DNA of 64,000 nucleotides from Micromussa lordhowensis (taxonomy: Eukaryota; Cnidaria; Anthozoa; Scleractinia; Lobophylliidae), in contig OZ026603.1 of the NCBI GenBank assembly GCA_964020085.1, forward strand, positions 2,618,394-2,682,393. Direction: 5' to 3'. The position numbers were made by a program, and so were the translations under genes. Position 1 is the first letter of the stretch. Each line of letters begins with the position of its first letter. Shown one piece after another: positions 1 to 13,060 of this stretch. Below the pieces are notes generated by a model. It was not told the origin of the DNA. It searched no databases and saw nothing but the letters and a program-made list of their open reading frames with translations.

Positions 1-270
1 GCAAAGCCATTCTTCACTGGAGAATCCTTTCAAGCCGTCAAAATGCCAGGATTGCTTTCCTCTCCCCAAACTTCTAGTAAAAAATTAACGCAGTTTTTAT
101 TGTTTGTGGTGTTGTAAAAGTCAATGATTCCTTCACTTGCCCCTCAACAATATTATTACTAGCACAGGCCGTGGCTCCAATTCTCATGGAGGCGGGACTG
201 ATTTTCTCTTTGAGAACTTCCAGTTTATGGATATTCTTTGTTCATATGTATGTGTGATTTTAGCTTTCAG
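1..270. other. Intron or upstream sequence of acid ceramidase
   Basis: I see no coding exon here. The first recognisable acid ceramidase exon begins at 271 after an AG acceptor and already starts inside a codon, so the signal-peptide exon must lie to the left of the window. Nothing else is recognisable in this stretch. Confidence 0.5.
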
Positions 271-3200
271 ACCAGGAATGTATCACTAATGCCTATCCAC
301 CAAAGGAAAGGTATGACTGTAAATTTATAATAAGGTAGTGATTTAATGATCATAAGTTATTGATGTGGAACTCAAAAAGAACCAGCAGATAAATAGTCAT
401 AGGGATGCATTGATACATAATACAAGATTGTTTGGGGTGATAAGTCTCACTGGTAAATGCTATTTTGGGAGAAGTGCAAGTGTTTGGTTGGAATTAAAGT
501 TTTCTGTGTAATCAGAGATATGTTTAACGTATCAGCACATTGTAATTTTGGAACAAGCATGATAAATGCATGAAGGTTTTCACCCCATTTCCCACTATCC
601 ACTTATATGAGACAGCTGATGGTATGTCCAGCAGACATCTCAGGTTTCTATTAATAGCACTCAGCATTATATAGTTTCTCTCCTTGGATTACAGGATACC
701 CCTGTCCTTTATTTTACAATGCACTCGTTTTCACACATGGGTGGAGATAGGAACTCTTGGCTAAGAGTCCATCAGCACAGTGCAAGGACTATTAATAGTT
801 ATTCTCTAAAGTCAGGAAACCCCCAAGAGGGAGGGACCCCATGTAAAAAGGGTCGGGATGCTCGTCAGAACATTTGAATTAAACCCTGGGTGTGGTCTGA
901 GCTTTGCTTGACCCCCAAAAATAAAGGTACCACTTAAGAATGAACATGACAGCATTTGCATATTATTTCTTTGAGTGCAGCCAAAAAAGATACCTTCAGT
1001 TGATGGTTTTAAAAAAAGTGATGTTTCGTCCTAAACACCCATAAGTGAGATGACAAGTGTCCCTGTTACCTCAGGAGAATCCCATGATATTAAGAGGTTC
1101 TGTTCAACAGTCTAACCGATTATCACTGCCAATTCTCAGATTGCTAAGTAATTACTAACTAAGTATTCCGTTTTATCTGTTCATTTAGTCCAGTGGGCTG
1201 GGAAGTCATAAATCTTGATTTACCGGCAAACCAAAGGTACAATGATCTTGCAAGCAAGAAAACAAAGCAGGTGAGGTGAACTGAAAGACAACACAGTGTA
1301 GAACAAACCATTTTATATTCTCAGGTCTGGTATGGAACTAAGAGCTTCACAGTTGAGAAAGGTGAAAAGCCTATGAACCTAGTAAAATGGTCAAGCTCAC
1401 AAAGAGTCTCTCTGTAGCTCAGTGGTTATTAGCGCCCAACCAGTATCTGGGAAGTCATGGACAGACAGAGTTTTTCTTTGTTCCATGCTTGTGCCACATT
1501 TCATCTTTATTGTCTTCATTTTACTTGCAAAATTGTTTGAAATTAGTGTCCCTATAACTATGATCAATAGCCTCAGTATTGCAAGTTTATAGTTCTATAG
1601 CCTAGAGCCCACTTTTTGCCAAAAATGCTTGCATGATTAAAATAACAACAGACGATTTGATTGAAGATGTAAATAAATGTAGTAAGTGAAGTGAATAACG
1701 ATTTTGAAGTCTAGTATTTTATTTTTATTTGAAGCTTTATAACCTGCTGAGTTACATCAAGAACTTCACTAGCTTTATTATGAATGGAAAGCTGTTTGGA
1801 TTTGTTGATAAAGATTTGGTATGTATATTTTCATTAGTTCTGCTTACTCCCGAATAATTGCTGCGAGCCATAGCGACGGCAACAAACCTTAGCAAGAACA
1901 ATTACCATGACTGCGCGACTCCTGGGCACTTTATATCCAAAACAGCTCTCGTTGGAGATGATTTTCAGTAGCTGCAATATGCAGAGTCAGCGGTAGCCGT
2001 TGCAATATTGCGTGTGCTCACGCCATATATAGTTGTTCTTTCTTTCTTATTGAGATCACAGAGCAAAATCAATTACCCGTTTCAGAGACAAGCAATTCGC
2101 TTGTTGAGGCTAACAATCCAGTTCGAGGCAAAAAAAATTAAAGCCTAGATGTGGTGCTTCTTATATCTTATGTTGTGTTTTTATTTCATGTTATTTGTTA
2201 ACAAAACTTGGATTAAGCAAAATTGACCGTCAAATTTAGCTAGCTTTAATTTGCCTGCAGATCTTCCGTTGTATATCTAATTTCATGCTAGGAGTTCATG
2301 TTACTTGTCAGTTTAAGACAGCAAACATGATAAAATTAACATTGATTGTGAATAACGGTGACTCTGACAGACGCAATTATATCATTCTTCAACCTAAATC
2401 TAAAGTAAAAGTATACAAAAAAAGGTGAATATCACAGGAACAAATTTCAACTTTATTACTTTTTCAGTTACCACGCAGCACTTGACTTGCTCTTGGCAAT
2501 TACCAGTTAAAATTATTACATAGCAAATTACATGTATTTGAAAACTGTGGGTTGTATTATATCATTTTATAATGCTTTGAATAAGGATGTCTTTCTAGCA
2601 AGAACTCCCTGGCCATCACCACAGTGTGTGGCTCTACTATAAAAGAAAAAGATCTATCACTTTGTCAAACATGTTTGAGTTGTTCTTTTGACTGATGGAA
2701 ACATCATGATCAGTTAGATTTAGATGGTCTTATTCAAATATGTAAGACCAAACAAGATAACAAGATAATTTTTTTTTTGAAGGGTCCTCTGGCAGACACT
2801 CTCCCTGCTCCATATGGAGATGAAATCAAAGGATTAGCTACAGCTACCGGCATTCCACTCGGTAAGAATGTTACTTAGTTTGTTATATAGTCCTCTTTAC
2901 TTTTAAAGGAATACCAAATAATTGTTGTAACATACTTAGTGTTTTGTAAGTAACGTACTTATAAATGCTGATTCATTAGTCTAAAAGGCATATATTTTGT
3001 TGGTGTCTTCCAACTAAAAACTGCAACCTGTTTACCAAAAAGGGTCACAAATAGTCTATAGAACTTGACAAAATGTTCCCAGTATAAAATGTTGTTTGCC
3101 TGCATTTTCAGCAAGATCCTACAGGTATGGCTCACAGATAATTTTCAACAGCATGAAATGAAAATCAATTAAAAGTAAATTTTTATATTTAGCATTGTAA

Positions 3201-6200
3201 TTATATATTAATATTATTAAGAACAGCATATGGGCTATTTCACAAAAAAGCTGCTGTAATGATTAAATTTAGCACCCTCCTTCTAATAAGTGCCCCCTTT
3301 CAAATAAGTGCGCCCCTCCCCCCTTTGAATGTGTTTTTTTATAAGCCCCCCCTATTTCCGACCAATAAGTGCCTGCATTCAGATAAGCGCCCCTATCCTA
3401 ATATTGCAATATTACAGCGCCATCAGAGTACCTATCAATAGAGGTTCATACCATATTAAAGTTTTGTTTTGAACATTTGGTCATTTCTCAAAAGCGCCCT
3501 GTTCCGAATAAGCGTCCTCCTTTGAGGTACCAAGTGCCCTGGGCGCTAAATCAAATCATTACGGTATGTTCTATAAATTTTTTTTTTACTAATGCAATTT
3601 TATTTACAAACCCCGACACTTACATTACTTACAGACTTACAGTACTAATATTACACTTACATTTACACTTACAATATACTTGTTAATTTTACTACTTATA
3701 CTGTCTTACACTACATTATACATGCACTACTTTACAATGCGATACTAAAAAACATACGAAAACACTACGAAACTTGTTCTATAAATACGGAAAGCCATAT
3801 TTAAGCCTGTCACAGTGCACATGCATGTCAAGAAGCCAAAGCCATGTATTAGACTGTCAAAAGACGTGATGGGAATTTGATCCACAAGTAGTTGCTTATT
3901 AAATGTGTTTGTAATTTTGCAGGTGAGGTTGTATTGTACAACATTTTTTATGAAGTTTTCACAGTTTGTACCTCCATTGTTGCTGAAGACAAAACAGGTA
4001 ACTGTAAGTTCTAAATTAAGGAATGGAAAAAATATATGGAGCAAATAAAAGAAACAAATGTATACAGAAAGGGTTGGAAAAGTGCCAAGGATTTTAAGTT
4101 TCTTTCAACACTGAATGTATCGTCTACCAAAAAATGCTAAAAAAATGGATCCCTTAGTTAGGTTTGGAGAATAACTGCAATACTACAAGATTAAAATCAC
4201 TTATCGCTTAAAGTGGTACTGTGATCAAATTTTTACCCTTTGTTTTTTTGAGTGTATCACAAAGAATTCCATGAAAGAATGAAAATGCTGTTTACCGTTT
4301 GCAAATATCTGCATTAGTTCCGGAGATATTTAAGTTTGAAAAATTGGTAACATATGCAAATGAATGGCTAATGACGTCATACACTCAACCCAATATTTTA
4401 TTGAGTATATAAATAGAGTTTTCTTAGCCAATTTGCAGTGCAAAACCTTCAAACTTGGCAGGCTAATAAATCTACAGGACACACACCTATGACTACAAAA
4501 AATTCTGTTCCCATGGCAACTCACTCTTTTCCAGGCCCCACCCACTTTATTTCAATATTTGGGTGATTTTCAGCTTGAAAATGTTAGACAACGCCACAAA
4601 GTCGAGCTAACATATTTATAACAGGGTTCGCACGCACCTTGAAAGTCCTTGAAAGTCCTTGAATTTGAAAATCAAAATTCAAGGCCTTGAAGTTTTAGTT
4701 CCAAAAAGAGTACGAACCCTGCTCCAGTGGAGCACATTTAGTAGAATCTTACTGCAAAGAATCAAACATTTTTGTTACAAACTGGCTGAGATATCTCTTT
4801 TCATCATACTTGGACAAAATCTGTTTGAGTATATGACGTCATCACTTGGCTAATTTGCATGTTTTAAAAACTTGAATATCTCTGGAACGAAAAGAGATAT
4901 TTGAAAGAAGTAAACAGCATTTTACTTCTTATGCAGTCTACTTGTTTATGTTTTAAAATGGCTGGAATAGGAAAGGTGCGATTTTCGTCATAGTACCACT
5001 TTAAGTGATTAAAATCACTTGAACAATTCTCTGCAGTTTAATATGTCTGTTATGTTGTCATATCTCTTACACTTTTCACTGGCTGATGGATGGACAGACA
5101 AACAGACAGGTGGGTGGGTGGGTAGACGGACAGATGCTGGATGGTCAAATGACAGGTTGATTGATGAACAGATTTATTAAAAAGGACTTGCAAGAAAAAA
5201 CCCAAATGTTATTCAATCTTTAGTAAATTCTCAGCTCCGACTATTGCATTTCTAGCTTTTTGAGTATTACGTCATATGGAAAATAGTGCGCCAAGTTTAA
5301 AAATTTTCCACACCATGTTTTCAACTTCAGCCCTCTATAATGGCCGAAATAAAAATTGGCGGCAAAACCCGGTTTGAGAATTTACTAAAAACAATTATTC
5401 CATTCGCCCTTGTTGGATATGAAATGATTATAACCAACTTGCGCTACGCACTCGTTGGTTATTTTATCACTTCATATCCAACTCTGGCTCATGGAATAAT
5501 TGTTATATAATTTAATTAACATCCTAATGGTGATTTTTTTTATTATTCTACCCGCCATATTTAAAATGTTTTTCCAGGAAATCTCTTCCATGCACGGAAC
5601 TTAGATTTTGGTCTGTTCCTGGGGTAAGCTTTCATTCTGTGCTTTTAACTTTAAGGAATAGAGTAATTCAAATTGCGGACACATTTGTTTAATAATTTTT
5701 AACTTACACTTCCTATAAAGTGATGCATATTCATGTGATTCAATAAGCCCCCTGCACCGGACAGTTTGGGCATCTGGTCAGGATGATTTTGCTCATCTTG
5801 TTTGACCGTATAGGAGAATTTATTTATTTAGGTTTTCTCATAAAGAAGTTCAGTTCTAGAATTTTTTTTGTCTGTGTCTGTTAAAACCAGTTGACAGCTG
5901 AAGTTCTGCTAAAAACGTTGTTAATGAAACCCCTGCATACTTTAATTCCAGATGGGACAGTAAAACAAACACCTGGGCATTGAGCGAGATTCTTAGAACA
6001 CTTATTGTCAATATTGACTACCAGGTAGGCCTGACATCCTGACTTACAAACTTTCATGTGTGAATATTCTGCATGCTTAATGAGTTTATTTTTAGTGCAG
6101 AATGCACTATTGGGATTGTTTTGGGGGCTGCCTGCTGCTAAGGAACTATGGAACTACATGTATATGGCACTAAGGTGCTAAGGTGTAAACTTTAATGCTT

Positions 6201-9200
6201 GTTTAATTACTTAATTTCAATTAATTAATTACCATTGCGGCAAGAGGGTAGGGTGGGTTAGTTACCTGTGTGCACTATGTAAAACACGTTACACATACAT
6301 CAATTTATTAATCGTCTCAGAGCGATATATTTCCTTGTGGTGCGAAAACCGCTTTGCTCTAAACGTATGTGCAGATTACCGGTAGTTGCTGTTCATGTCG
6401 ACTATACATTAGGTGGAAGATACACTTCATACAGGATCACACATCAACGTTAAGTGCTTTTCCTTGTGGTAGAACAGGCACACTGCTAAGATTATTTCTT
6501 ATCAAGGTTTCTGTCTGTTCATATTCTGCAAGGGAGTGGAGTGAACCGGGCAGGGGTTCTGAGACCTACTGTGCCAGAGCTATCAATTGCATTCTGCACT
6601 ATCCGAGATCCTCACTAGTTTGTATTGAATCTCAAGACTTGTTTGACTTGCCCTGGGAATACAACAATAGATCTACCATTTCAACAATGCCTTAATAATC
6701 TGTCATCAGACTATGTCTGAACTGACAAGCCCTGTGTCAAGGTTGTCTCAAAAACGAATTATTTTGAATGTTATGGTACATGTAAGTTAAATTAGAGTGT
6801 TGTCACATGAGATAACCACAACCCTGTTGGTCTCCCAAAACAATAAAATGGTGGTTGGCCACGTTGGCTGGCTAGCCAAACCAATCCTGTGGGAGTTGAA
6901 TTGACTTTTCTTGTGTAAACACTTTCTTTTGTTCCAATACATTTGGATGGAAATGCTCTTTCATCTTTTATATGAGACTAAGGGATTAAATTGGATTTGT
7001 TTTCTTAACTACTGCAGAGAAATGGAAAAACCGTGTACAAAACAGTCAGCTTTGCTGGATATGTGGGTGTGTTATCAGGGATGAAACCTGTAAGTTAGGG
7101 AAGTGGGTTTATGTTTGATGTTTTTTATGTTTACTATAGGGGCATATGGCTAATAAAAATAATGTAATTTGGAGACAGCTAAATCAGCACAAATTAAGCC
7201 TGTTCTTGTGATGATACCATTTTATAATACCTTCAATTTTGCTTTACTAGGGTGTGCTGAGCTTGACGCTTAATGAACGATTTAACATAGATGGTGGATA
7301 TATTGGTGAGACACCCTCTGTAAAGTAATTATACTGACAATAACTGAACATCTTTTAATTGAGGCCAGAAAATATCTATCTCTCCCTCTCTCTGTGTGCT
7401 GCCCTCCCCAGCTCTCAGGATGACTGATTATGCCTTTTACTTAAGGCCTGTTTACACGGAGGTGGGCACCCCAGGTAGGTGAGGTAAGCCGCCTAGCCGT
7501 GGTTGAAAAATAACCCGAGTTTACATGCAAGCTTACAACTCCAGGGTCCCGGGGTGAAGTCTCTAAAGGTTGTTGCATGGTCGATAAGCATGTAAACAGG
7601 GAAAATGTCAGGCAAACAACTCATTTTGGCCATCAGTGTTCTTTTCCTCTCACTAGCTGCTCTCGCTGCAACATTTCAGTGCTTTTGCCTCTTTTATTGA
7701 TTTTTTATAATTTGGTGCGCTTGCAAATGTAACATGAAAGCATTGATTGATCAGAGTTTGCATGTCATAAAATAAAATAACATGCTATAGAAACCGAGAT
7801 ATGCTTGGTATGTATGGACCACTTGGCTCAAAGAAAGGTCCGAATCACCCAGGCTGTTTTATTGAAGGTGATGAACTCTTGGCCCAACAAAACTTCCGAA
7901 TCTCCCAGGCTGTTTTATTGAAGGTGACAAATTAGAAAGCAGTTGAGAACTTTATTCAATGTATTCTCACAGGAATATTAGAGTGGATATTTGGTAAGAG
8001 AGATGTGAAGTGGTCAAGTTTTCTTACACGCGATGTACTTGAAACTGCTACAAGGTAATAATATAATTTGTTAAAAGACCTCCCTGTTTGTTCTGAACTC
8101 AGGCCTTAGTAGACCAGGCATTTGTTTGACTACAGTACTTACACTGTTAGTAGTATGATATTCAAACTCACAACTTGTTAAGCAAGGCTTTTTATAAATA
8201 GATCTATTGATTATTTGACAACCATGAATTTTGCCATTATACCTAAACCGTATTATATTCCTTACTCAAAAATAATTTTATCTTAGAGACCCAATGTTTT
8301 TCAACTAATGGACCCAGTGTTTAATTGAGAGTATAAATTTATAGCCATAAAATTTATTGTAAGTTTCAATTTCTTGATTACTTTATTTTTCAGTTATAAG
8401 CAAGCTCTTGATATGTTGGCAAATGAGGAGGTGCTAGCACCAGTCTATTATATTCTTGGGGGCACTAAGTCAGGGGAGGTAAGTCTATGTAAATAATTCT
8501 TATCAAGGAAAATACAGAAAAAGATGTATTTTGTCTGTATTTTGAGTACTAAGGTGCTTCAGGCTTAGTAATGTTTGCAGTTTATTACCAATTAAATGAA
8601 GGCCAACAGAGGTATTCTCACATCAAACATAGACATAATTATGGCCTTCCCTTGACCTAAAATTTGGATTGAAAGGACTCCGTCAAATCCCTTTGAAGAG
8701 GGTGTGGTTATTCTGGATTAAAATCAAGTTGTGCCTTTTGGCTTGTAAGATCATAATAGCCTGTATGACTTCTGATTGTTTTTGAAGACTTATCTTTGTA
8801 CTAACACATTTTCTGTATCAGGGTGTGGTCATCACTCGTTCCCGTACTAAGTGCTTAGACCAGATGAGGTATGTCAGTTGGGTAACACTTACTTTTTGCT
8901 TTGTGAATTTAAACCAACAACCCAGCTACTATTTGAGTCAGTACTATTACAATCCACTAAATTTAGGTCTCAAATTCTTAACTCGATCATTAACTATAAA
9001 TTAACTGAATTTATTTCAGCCTTAACCCAACAAACAAGACCTGGTTTGTTCTCGAGACAAATTATGACAACTGGGAACCACCATTGGTTGTTGACGACAG
9101 ACGGACTCCTGTGAGTTAACAGAGTATTGACTGTGGTGCATGAATTGACCAGGGGTATCGCTAATCCCTTTATTATTTTAAATGATGCTCATCCATCCTG

Positions 9201-11341
9201 CAGTATCCCCTGCATTGAGAGAGACACCCTGAGGGTGAAGTGTCCTTCCCAAGGATGTATAGGCCAAGACTTTAACCTGGACTGCCTGATCTGGTAACAT
9301 GCATTCCATTTGGTCCCCTTGCCTCCTTTCCTAACTGAAAAGTAGAATGTTATCCTTGGAGTGTGAAGAGTTTGAAGATGACCTGATGAATTCTTAAGAT
9401 TTCCAAGGATGTTCCTGAAGATTTCTAATATTTGCTTCCCAGTCCCAGTGTTGGGATGTTTCCCCAAACAGTAATGCCCTCCCCAGTACTTTTTCCCCCT
9501 TAAAAATTGCAGAACCATCATTTACATGCATTGGACTTTTCTTTTCCTCCATTAGTTCAAGTTGATATGATTTTTTGTATAGTGTGTCAGTTAATACAAG
9601 CCTGAAAGAACAATTAATAATAATAGTTTTTAGTTAGGCAAGAGAAATGGGTCCATGAATGCAAGCAAGCATGAGTCAACTGTTTTGACCCCAGGTGAGT
9701 CAGGCACATGGCAGGTATAGAACGTGTGCAAAATATTTTAATTTTTTTGTTTTTTTTTTAGGGAAAGGCATGCATGAACAAGATGGGACAAGAGGTTTGT
9801 TCCTTTAGACATTAAGGAGGCTGGCATCAGCTTCTAGCATTTTTCTAAGACCTATACTTTGAAGAATGAATACTGCCACTGTTTACAGTGTGACTACTCT
9901 AACCAAGGCCACCCGACAAACTTTTCTACAAATTTAACAAATGAAAATCGTGGTGTTTAACAATAGTTTTCTAACAAATTATCCAACATGACCACAAATC
10001 TGTTGCCTTTGTGATATACAGCTTGATTACAAAGTTAATTTGTTGGAAAAATTTTGTTAACCTCCGCGATTTTTATTTGATAAATTTGTGGAACTTTTTG
10101 TTGGGTGGCCTTGGTTGGAGTAGTCGCACTGTAACACATGCTACAATAATGGTATCATGCAAATTCCCAATCATTGGTAAAACAAGTTGCAATCAAGTAA
10201 ATTTACATAACAGGTTACCATAGCAACAATATGACCTGCTAAAAACACCCTTAATTTTAGCTTTAAGCACTTATAACTCAAAAACGAGCTCGGTGACCCC
10301 TATTTTTTATTCTCAAATTATGATAAGCACGATAAGATGCCACGTTTTGCGTCAGTCTGGAAACAATTTTTGTTTTCACTTGACTAATGTATGATTTCAT
10401 AAAAACAGTACACTCAGACAAAAGCATTGCTACGTTTCTTCTTGTTTGCCAACAGAATGTGTCATTCAAAGGCATCTACAATGTCCTATCCACGCAACCT
10501 GTACTAAACAAGGTCAGTGAAATAACTGGGTTGTAAGAACATAACTAGGAGGATAATGACTTACATTTTGCTCCCCCTGGTTGTCAAGTTTATTTTAAGT
10601 TCCCTTGTTCTTATTTCTTGTCGCGGAATACCTTAAGTTGACAATGATTTTCATTGGTTTAGTAGAAAAGTGAAAATCCCCTGTCATAATTTGTAAAAGG
10701 TAGTAAGAGCAGTTGTTTCGTTTCAACAATTTTCAGTTGTGAAACAATAAATAGAGGATATTACATGGCCATGTGGAGATACAAAATTTCTCTTCGAGTG
10801 TTGAAATATATTTCTCAGTCGAGAGCAGCAAGCAAGTGAAATATTATTTTTTAAAAACTCAAAGAGAAATTTCCTATCTCCAAGCAACCATGCAATGTTC
10901 TACTATTTCATTATATAAACACCAACAAAAGACTAAACTATTTCACTTTCATTGCAAAAGGTACAATTCATCATGTAACCCATAGCAATAGTGATCTTTT
11001 CACTTGCGAGATACCACATTTTCATGCGAAAGCTCACCTGGTATCTCATTGGTGTTTATATACTAATAAATTAAACATAATCTCCTTGCTTATAACCCTA
11101 CATTTTCAACTGTTAGTTCCATGAATTTAGTGTTTGATCAACACCATGCAGTTAAACCCTTATTTCCTTCATGATTCAAAGTGTTCACTTCTTCATTGTA
11201 TTCCAAACAACTGCAATTTTAATATTTTTTATTTACTTTTTCCCTGTACAGTTAACCACATATACTACTCTGATGCAAGCCAGTAGTGGTAAGATGGAGA
11301 CCTATATCAGAAACTGTGCAGATCCTTGTTTTCCATGGTAA
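271..11341 (+). CDS. ASAH1: Acid ceramidase (N-acylsphingosine amidohydrolase), 5' partial, 16 exons
   Basis: Lysosomal amidase of the Ntn-hydrolase superfamily that splits ceramide into sphingosine and fatty acid. Exons, all GT-AG with continuous phase: 271-310, 1189-1270, 1735-1818, 2783-2861, 3923-3997, 5578-5623, 5952-6024, 7018-7089, 7251-7305, 7973-8054, 8394-8478, 8822-8868, 9020-9110, 9762-9794, 10456-10512, 11252-11341 (stop TAA). They encode 362 residues against 395 in the human enzyme; the missing part is the signal peptide and extreme N-terminus. The auto-cleavage/catalytic cysteine is in VCTSIVAED (Cys codon 3967-3969), where the proenzyme is cut into alpha and beta chains. Other conserved blocks are HARNLDFG (Arg and Asp of the active site), [24 protein letters not shown] (Asn) and DDRRTP (Arg). 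It ends in CADPCFPW, matching the family's cysteine-rich C-terminus. NAAA is the nearest alternative, but the INLDLP and FGLFLGW blocks favour ASAH1. Poly(A) signals AATAAA overlap at 11717-11726. Confidence 0.95.
1403..1510 (+). repeat. Degraded tRNA-derived SINE fragment
   Basis: The segment contains CTGTAGCTCAGTGGTTAT, a good match to a tRNA D-arm / RNA polymerase III A box, followed by sequence that no longer forms a clear B box. It lies in an acid ceramidase intron. It is too decayed to be a tRNA gene, and it is called a SINE from the A box and the non-tRNA tail only. Confidence 0.45.
3255..3564. repeat. MITE-like element with internal AATAAGYGCCCC motifs
   Basis: The ends are inverted versions of one another (GTAATGATT...TTTAGC on the left, GCTAAATCAAATCATTAC on the right). 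Between them the motif AATAAGTGCCCC / AATAAGCGCCC recurs with variation about six times in an imperfect array. It lies in the intron just before the catalytic-cysteine exon of acid ceramidase. The small ORFs read through it look fortuitous. Confidence 0.5.
3597..3680. repeat. ACTTACA-type simple repeat
   Basis: Low-complexity stretch built from imperfect copies of CTTACA/TTACACTTACA. It is a simple-sequence tract with no coding sense. Confidence 0.5.
4204..5006. repeat. Foldback element, about 800 bp, inverted arms near 190 bp
   Basis: The left arm begins CTTAAAGTGGTACTGTGA and the right arm ends TAGTACCACTTTAAG. Further matched inverted blocks include GCTAATGACGTCATA against TATGACGTCATCACTTGGC. 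The word GATTAAAATCACTT flanks both sides (4189-4202 and 5007-5020), possibly a target-site duplication with a few extra bases at the left. A smaller inverted-repeat element (4622-4721) sits inside. Confidence 0.7.
4622..4721. repeat. Small MITE nested in the foldback element
   Basis: It begins CAGGGTTCG and ends CGAACCCTG, with a doubled CTTGAAAGTC motif and an internal inverted AATTTGAA/CAAAATTC. Its position between the arms of the 4.2-5.0 kb foldback shows it inserted later. Confidence 0.55.
5218..5508. repeat. Two adjacent inverted-repeat elements
   Basis: TAGTAAATTCTCA (5221-5233) is matched in inverse by TGAGAATTTACTA (5375-5387). Directly after it ACAATTATTCCAT (from 5391) is matched in inverse by ATGGAATAATTGT (ending 5503). 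Each pair outlines a short MITE-like unit in an acid ceramidase intron. Confidence 0.6.
7447..7600. repeat. Short MITE with CCTGTTTAC ends
   Basis: The unit runs from GGCCTGTTTACAC to ATGTAAACAGGG with imperfect terminal inverted repeats. The inside is richer in G and C than the surrounding intron. Confidence 0.45.
7822..7928 (+). repeat. 56-bp tandem duplication
   Basis: A unit containing CCCAGGCTGTTTTATTGAAG occurs twice with a 56-bp period (7822-7877 and 7878-7928) and a handful of substitutions. It lies 45 bp upstream of the acid ceramidase exon at 7973. Confidence 0.75.
9812..10322 (+). repeat. Interspersed repeat, copy 1 (filled by a later insertion)
   Basis: Begins TAAGGAGGCTGGCATCAG and ends near GACCCCTATTTTTTATT. 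The same sequence occurs at 29425-29771. Copy 1 is interrupted at 9891-10132 by a foldback MITE that copy 2 lacks. Shared blocks include TACAATAATGGTATCAT, TTCCCAATCATTGGTAAA and TTTAAGCACTTATA. Confidence 0.75.
9891..10132. mobile_element. Foldback MITE inserted into a repeat
   Basis: Inverted arms of about 100 bp: GTGTGACTACTC, CCAAGGCCACCC and related blocks on the left; GGGTGGCCTTGG and GTAGTCGCAC on the right. The paralogous repeat at 29.5 kb reads straight across this point, so the boundaries are supported by an empty site. Confidence 0.7.
10773..11060. repeat. Interspersed inverted-type repeat, copy 1
   Basis: Contains GGAGATACAAAATTTCTCTT followed by TCGAGTGTTG, and later GAGAAATTTCCTATCTCC, which is the inverse of the first block. 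A shorter copy with the same blocks and the same order is at about 56350-56490. It lies in the last acid ceramidase intron. Confidence 0.6.
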
Positions 11342-11865
11342 ACTTAACTGGATCCCAGGAGTCACAATTTAACACTCATAAAATAACTGATTAAATAAAA
11401 GATATTTAATTGCTTTATATTATCACTCTACCATGTAACTGAGTTACATGGCCATGGTGAAACTGCATGTTAATAACACTTTTGAACCTGTATTTTGAAA
11501 ATGCGAGTCTTTCTTAAGATTTCTGTCAGTCATCCAGATAAATATGCTATAGAATCTCATCATTGCACATTGCCTTGAGAATCTGGTTATTATAACCAAA
11601 TTGATGTTTTTCCTAACTTCTTTTGTTTAGAATTTTAAATTGTTTTGTAGAATGAAACTAAAGATACCATGTATGAATTCAACATTAATAATGTAATAAT
11701 GTAAAATTGTTTCAAGAATAAATAAATTTGCTACTTTCATTATCTGACAGTGTGTGAGTACTGTTTTTGGTCAACTCTTCTTGCTTGTGAAGTGAGAGCT
11801 GGGTATTCAGCAGTTCTAAAAAATAGGTACAAATACATTTTGCAAGAATCCTATCTACTTGTTTC
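11342..11865. other. 3' regions of the convergent ASAH1 and MAO genes
   Basis: Acid ceramidase stops at 11341 and MAO, on the other strand, stops at 11866. The 524 bp between are AT-rich. They hold the acid ceramidase poly(A) signals at 11717-11726. No clear AATAAA was found on the MAO strand before it meets the other gene, so the two transcripts may overlap at their 3' ends. Confidence 0.6.
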
Positions 11866-13022
11866 TCATTTTAAGAAATGTCGCAATGAAAGGCCACCAG
11901 CTAAAGCAGCGATTGCTGTCACAGTGGTAAGAAACAGGGGCACAGTGGGCAGCCAGCTCTGAAATGTCGTCAGTTGGCAAGGAACAGGGGGGACTTCTTT
12001 TGAAGGTGGCTCAATCTGGTGGATCTCTTCTGCTGTTATCTTTCCCATAGCATGGAGCACCTCCCTTGCAGCTCTCTCTCCTGCCTGAACTGCACCATCC
12101 ATGTAACCTACCAAACAGGTGTTACTCATGTTGGAAACATTTTGACACCTTAACATAAACTTTCTCCCTGCATGTATTGCAGGCCTATGGATGTATCACT
12201 AGGTTCTTTACAACAGGCATGTTGGACATGAAAACCTTTTTTACAGAAAGGACGTGTGTTGACAGTATCAGTCTTGTTCAGGGTCATTTCTGGACATTTT
12301 GTCATCAAAATCTGGGGAGATTCGGGAACTATTTGCATATCTGTTTTCTAGAGGTGTCTCCACAGAGGCAAGTCGGCTAATATCCTAGTGGTAGAAGAAT
12401 CTGTAAACGATTTAAGATATGCCAAAGGAATAACTACATGGCTAAATACACTATTAAGTACAAGTAGTAAACGCCTTTAGTATAATTTTAGCGACATATC
12501 CCATAAGTTTTCCTGCCATTCAAGACTGAATGTCAGTCTTCCAGATTCTATGTACAGTGACTTGCAAAACCCTAGCCTGGAACTAGACTACACTTACACC
12601 TCCAATTATCAAATCTAAAACTACAGCTAGAAGTGAACCTTCTGAAGTGTCATCATCTGTTGCACGGAATACCTTGCAGATTTTCTTACCTGACCAAACT
12701 GTGGCTGTTTCAGTACCAGCAAAGTACACTCGACCAATTGGTTCGCGTAGCACTTTACAAAAGTGAGTCACTACACCGCATGGCATGATACTGACATAAC
12801 ATCCCCCAGAATACTTCTCTGCTGGCCAGTTCTTGTCAACATAATGATAAGGGTGAAGTGCCTCTTCGCTGTCGAACACCTTGGCGTATTGTTCGCAGGT
12901 TGCTTTCTTCCTTTCCTCCTGGGTTTTTGAACACCAGTAACGAGCTTGGTTGCCAATAATGAAACTGAAGAAAAAGGAAGTGAGCTAATTTAATAATCAT
13001 ATTAATAATACACATGAAAAAA

Positions 13023-13060
<38 letters not shown>

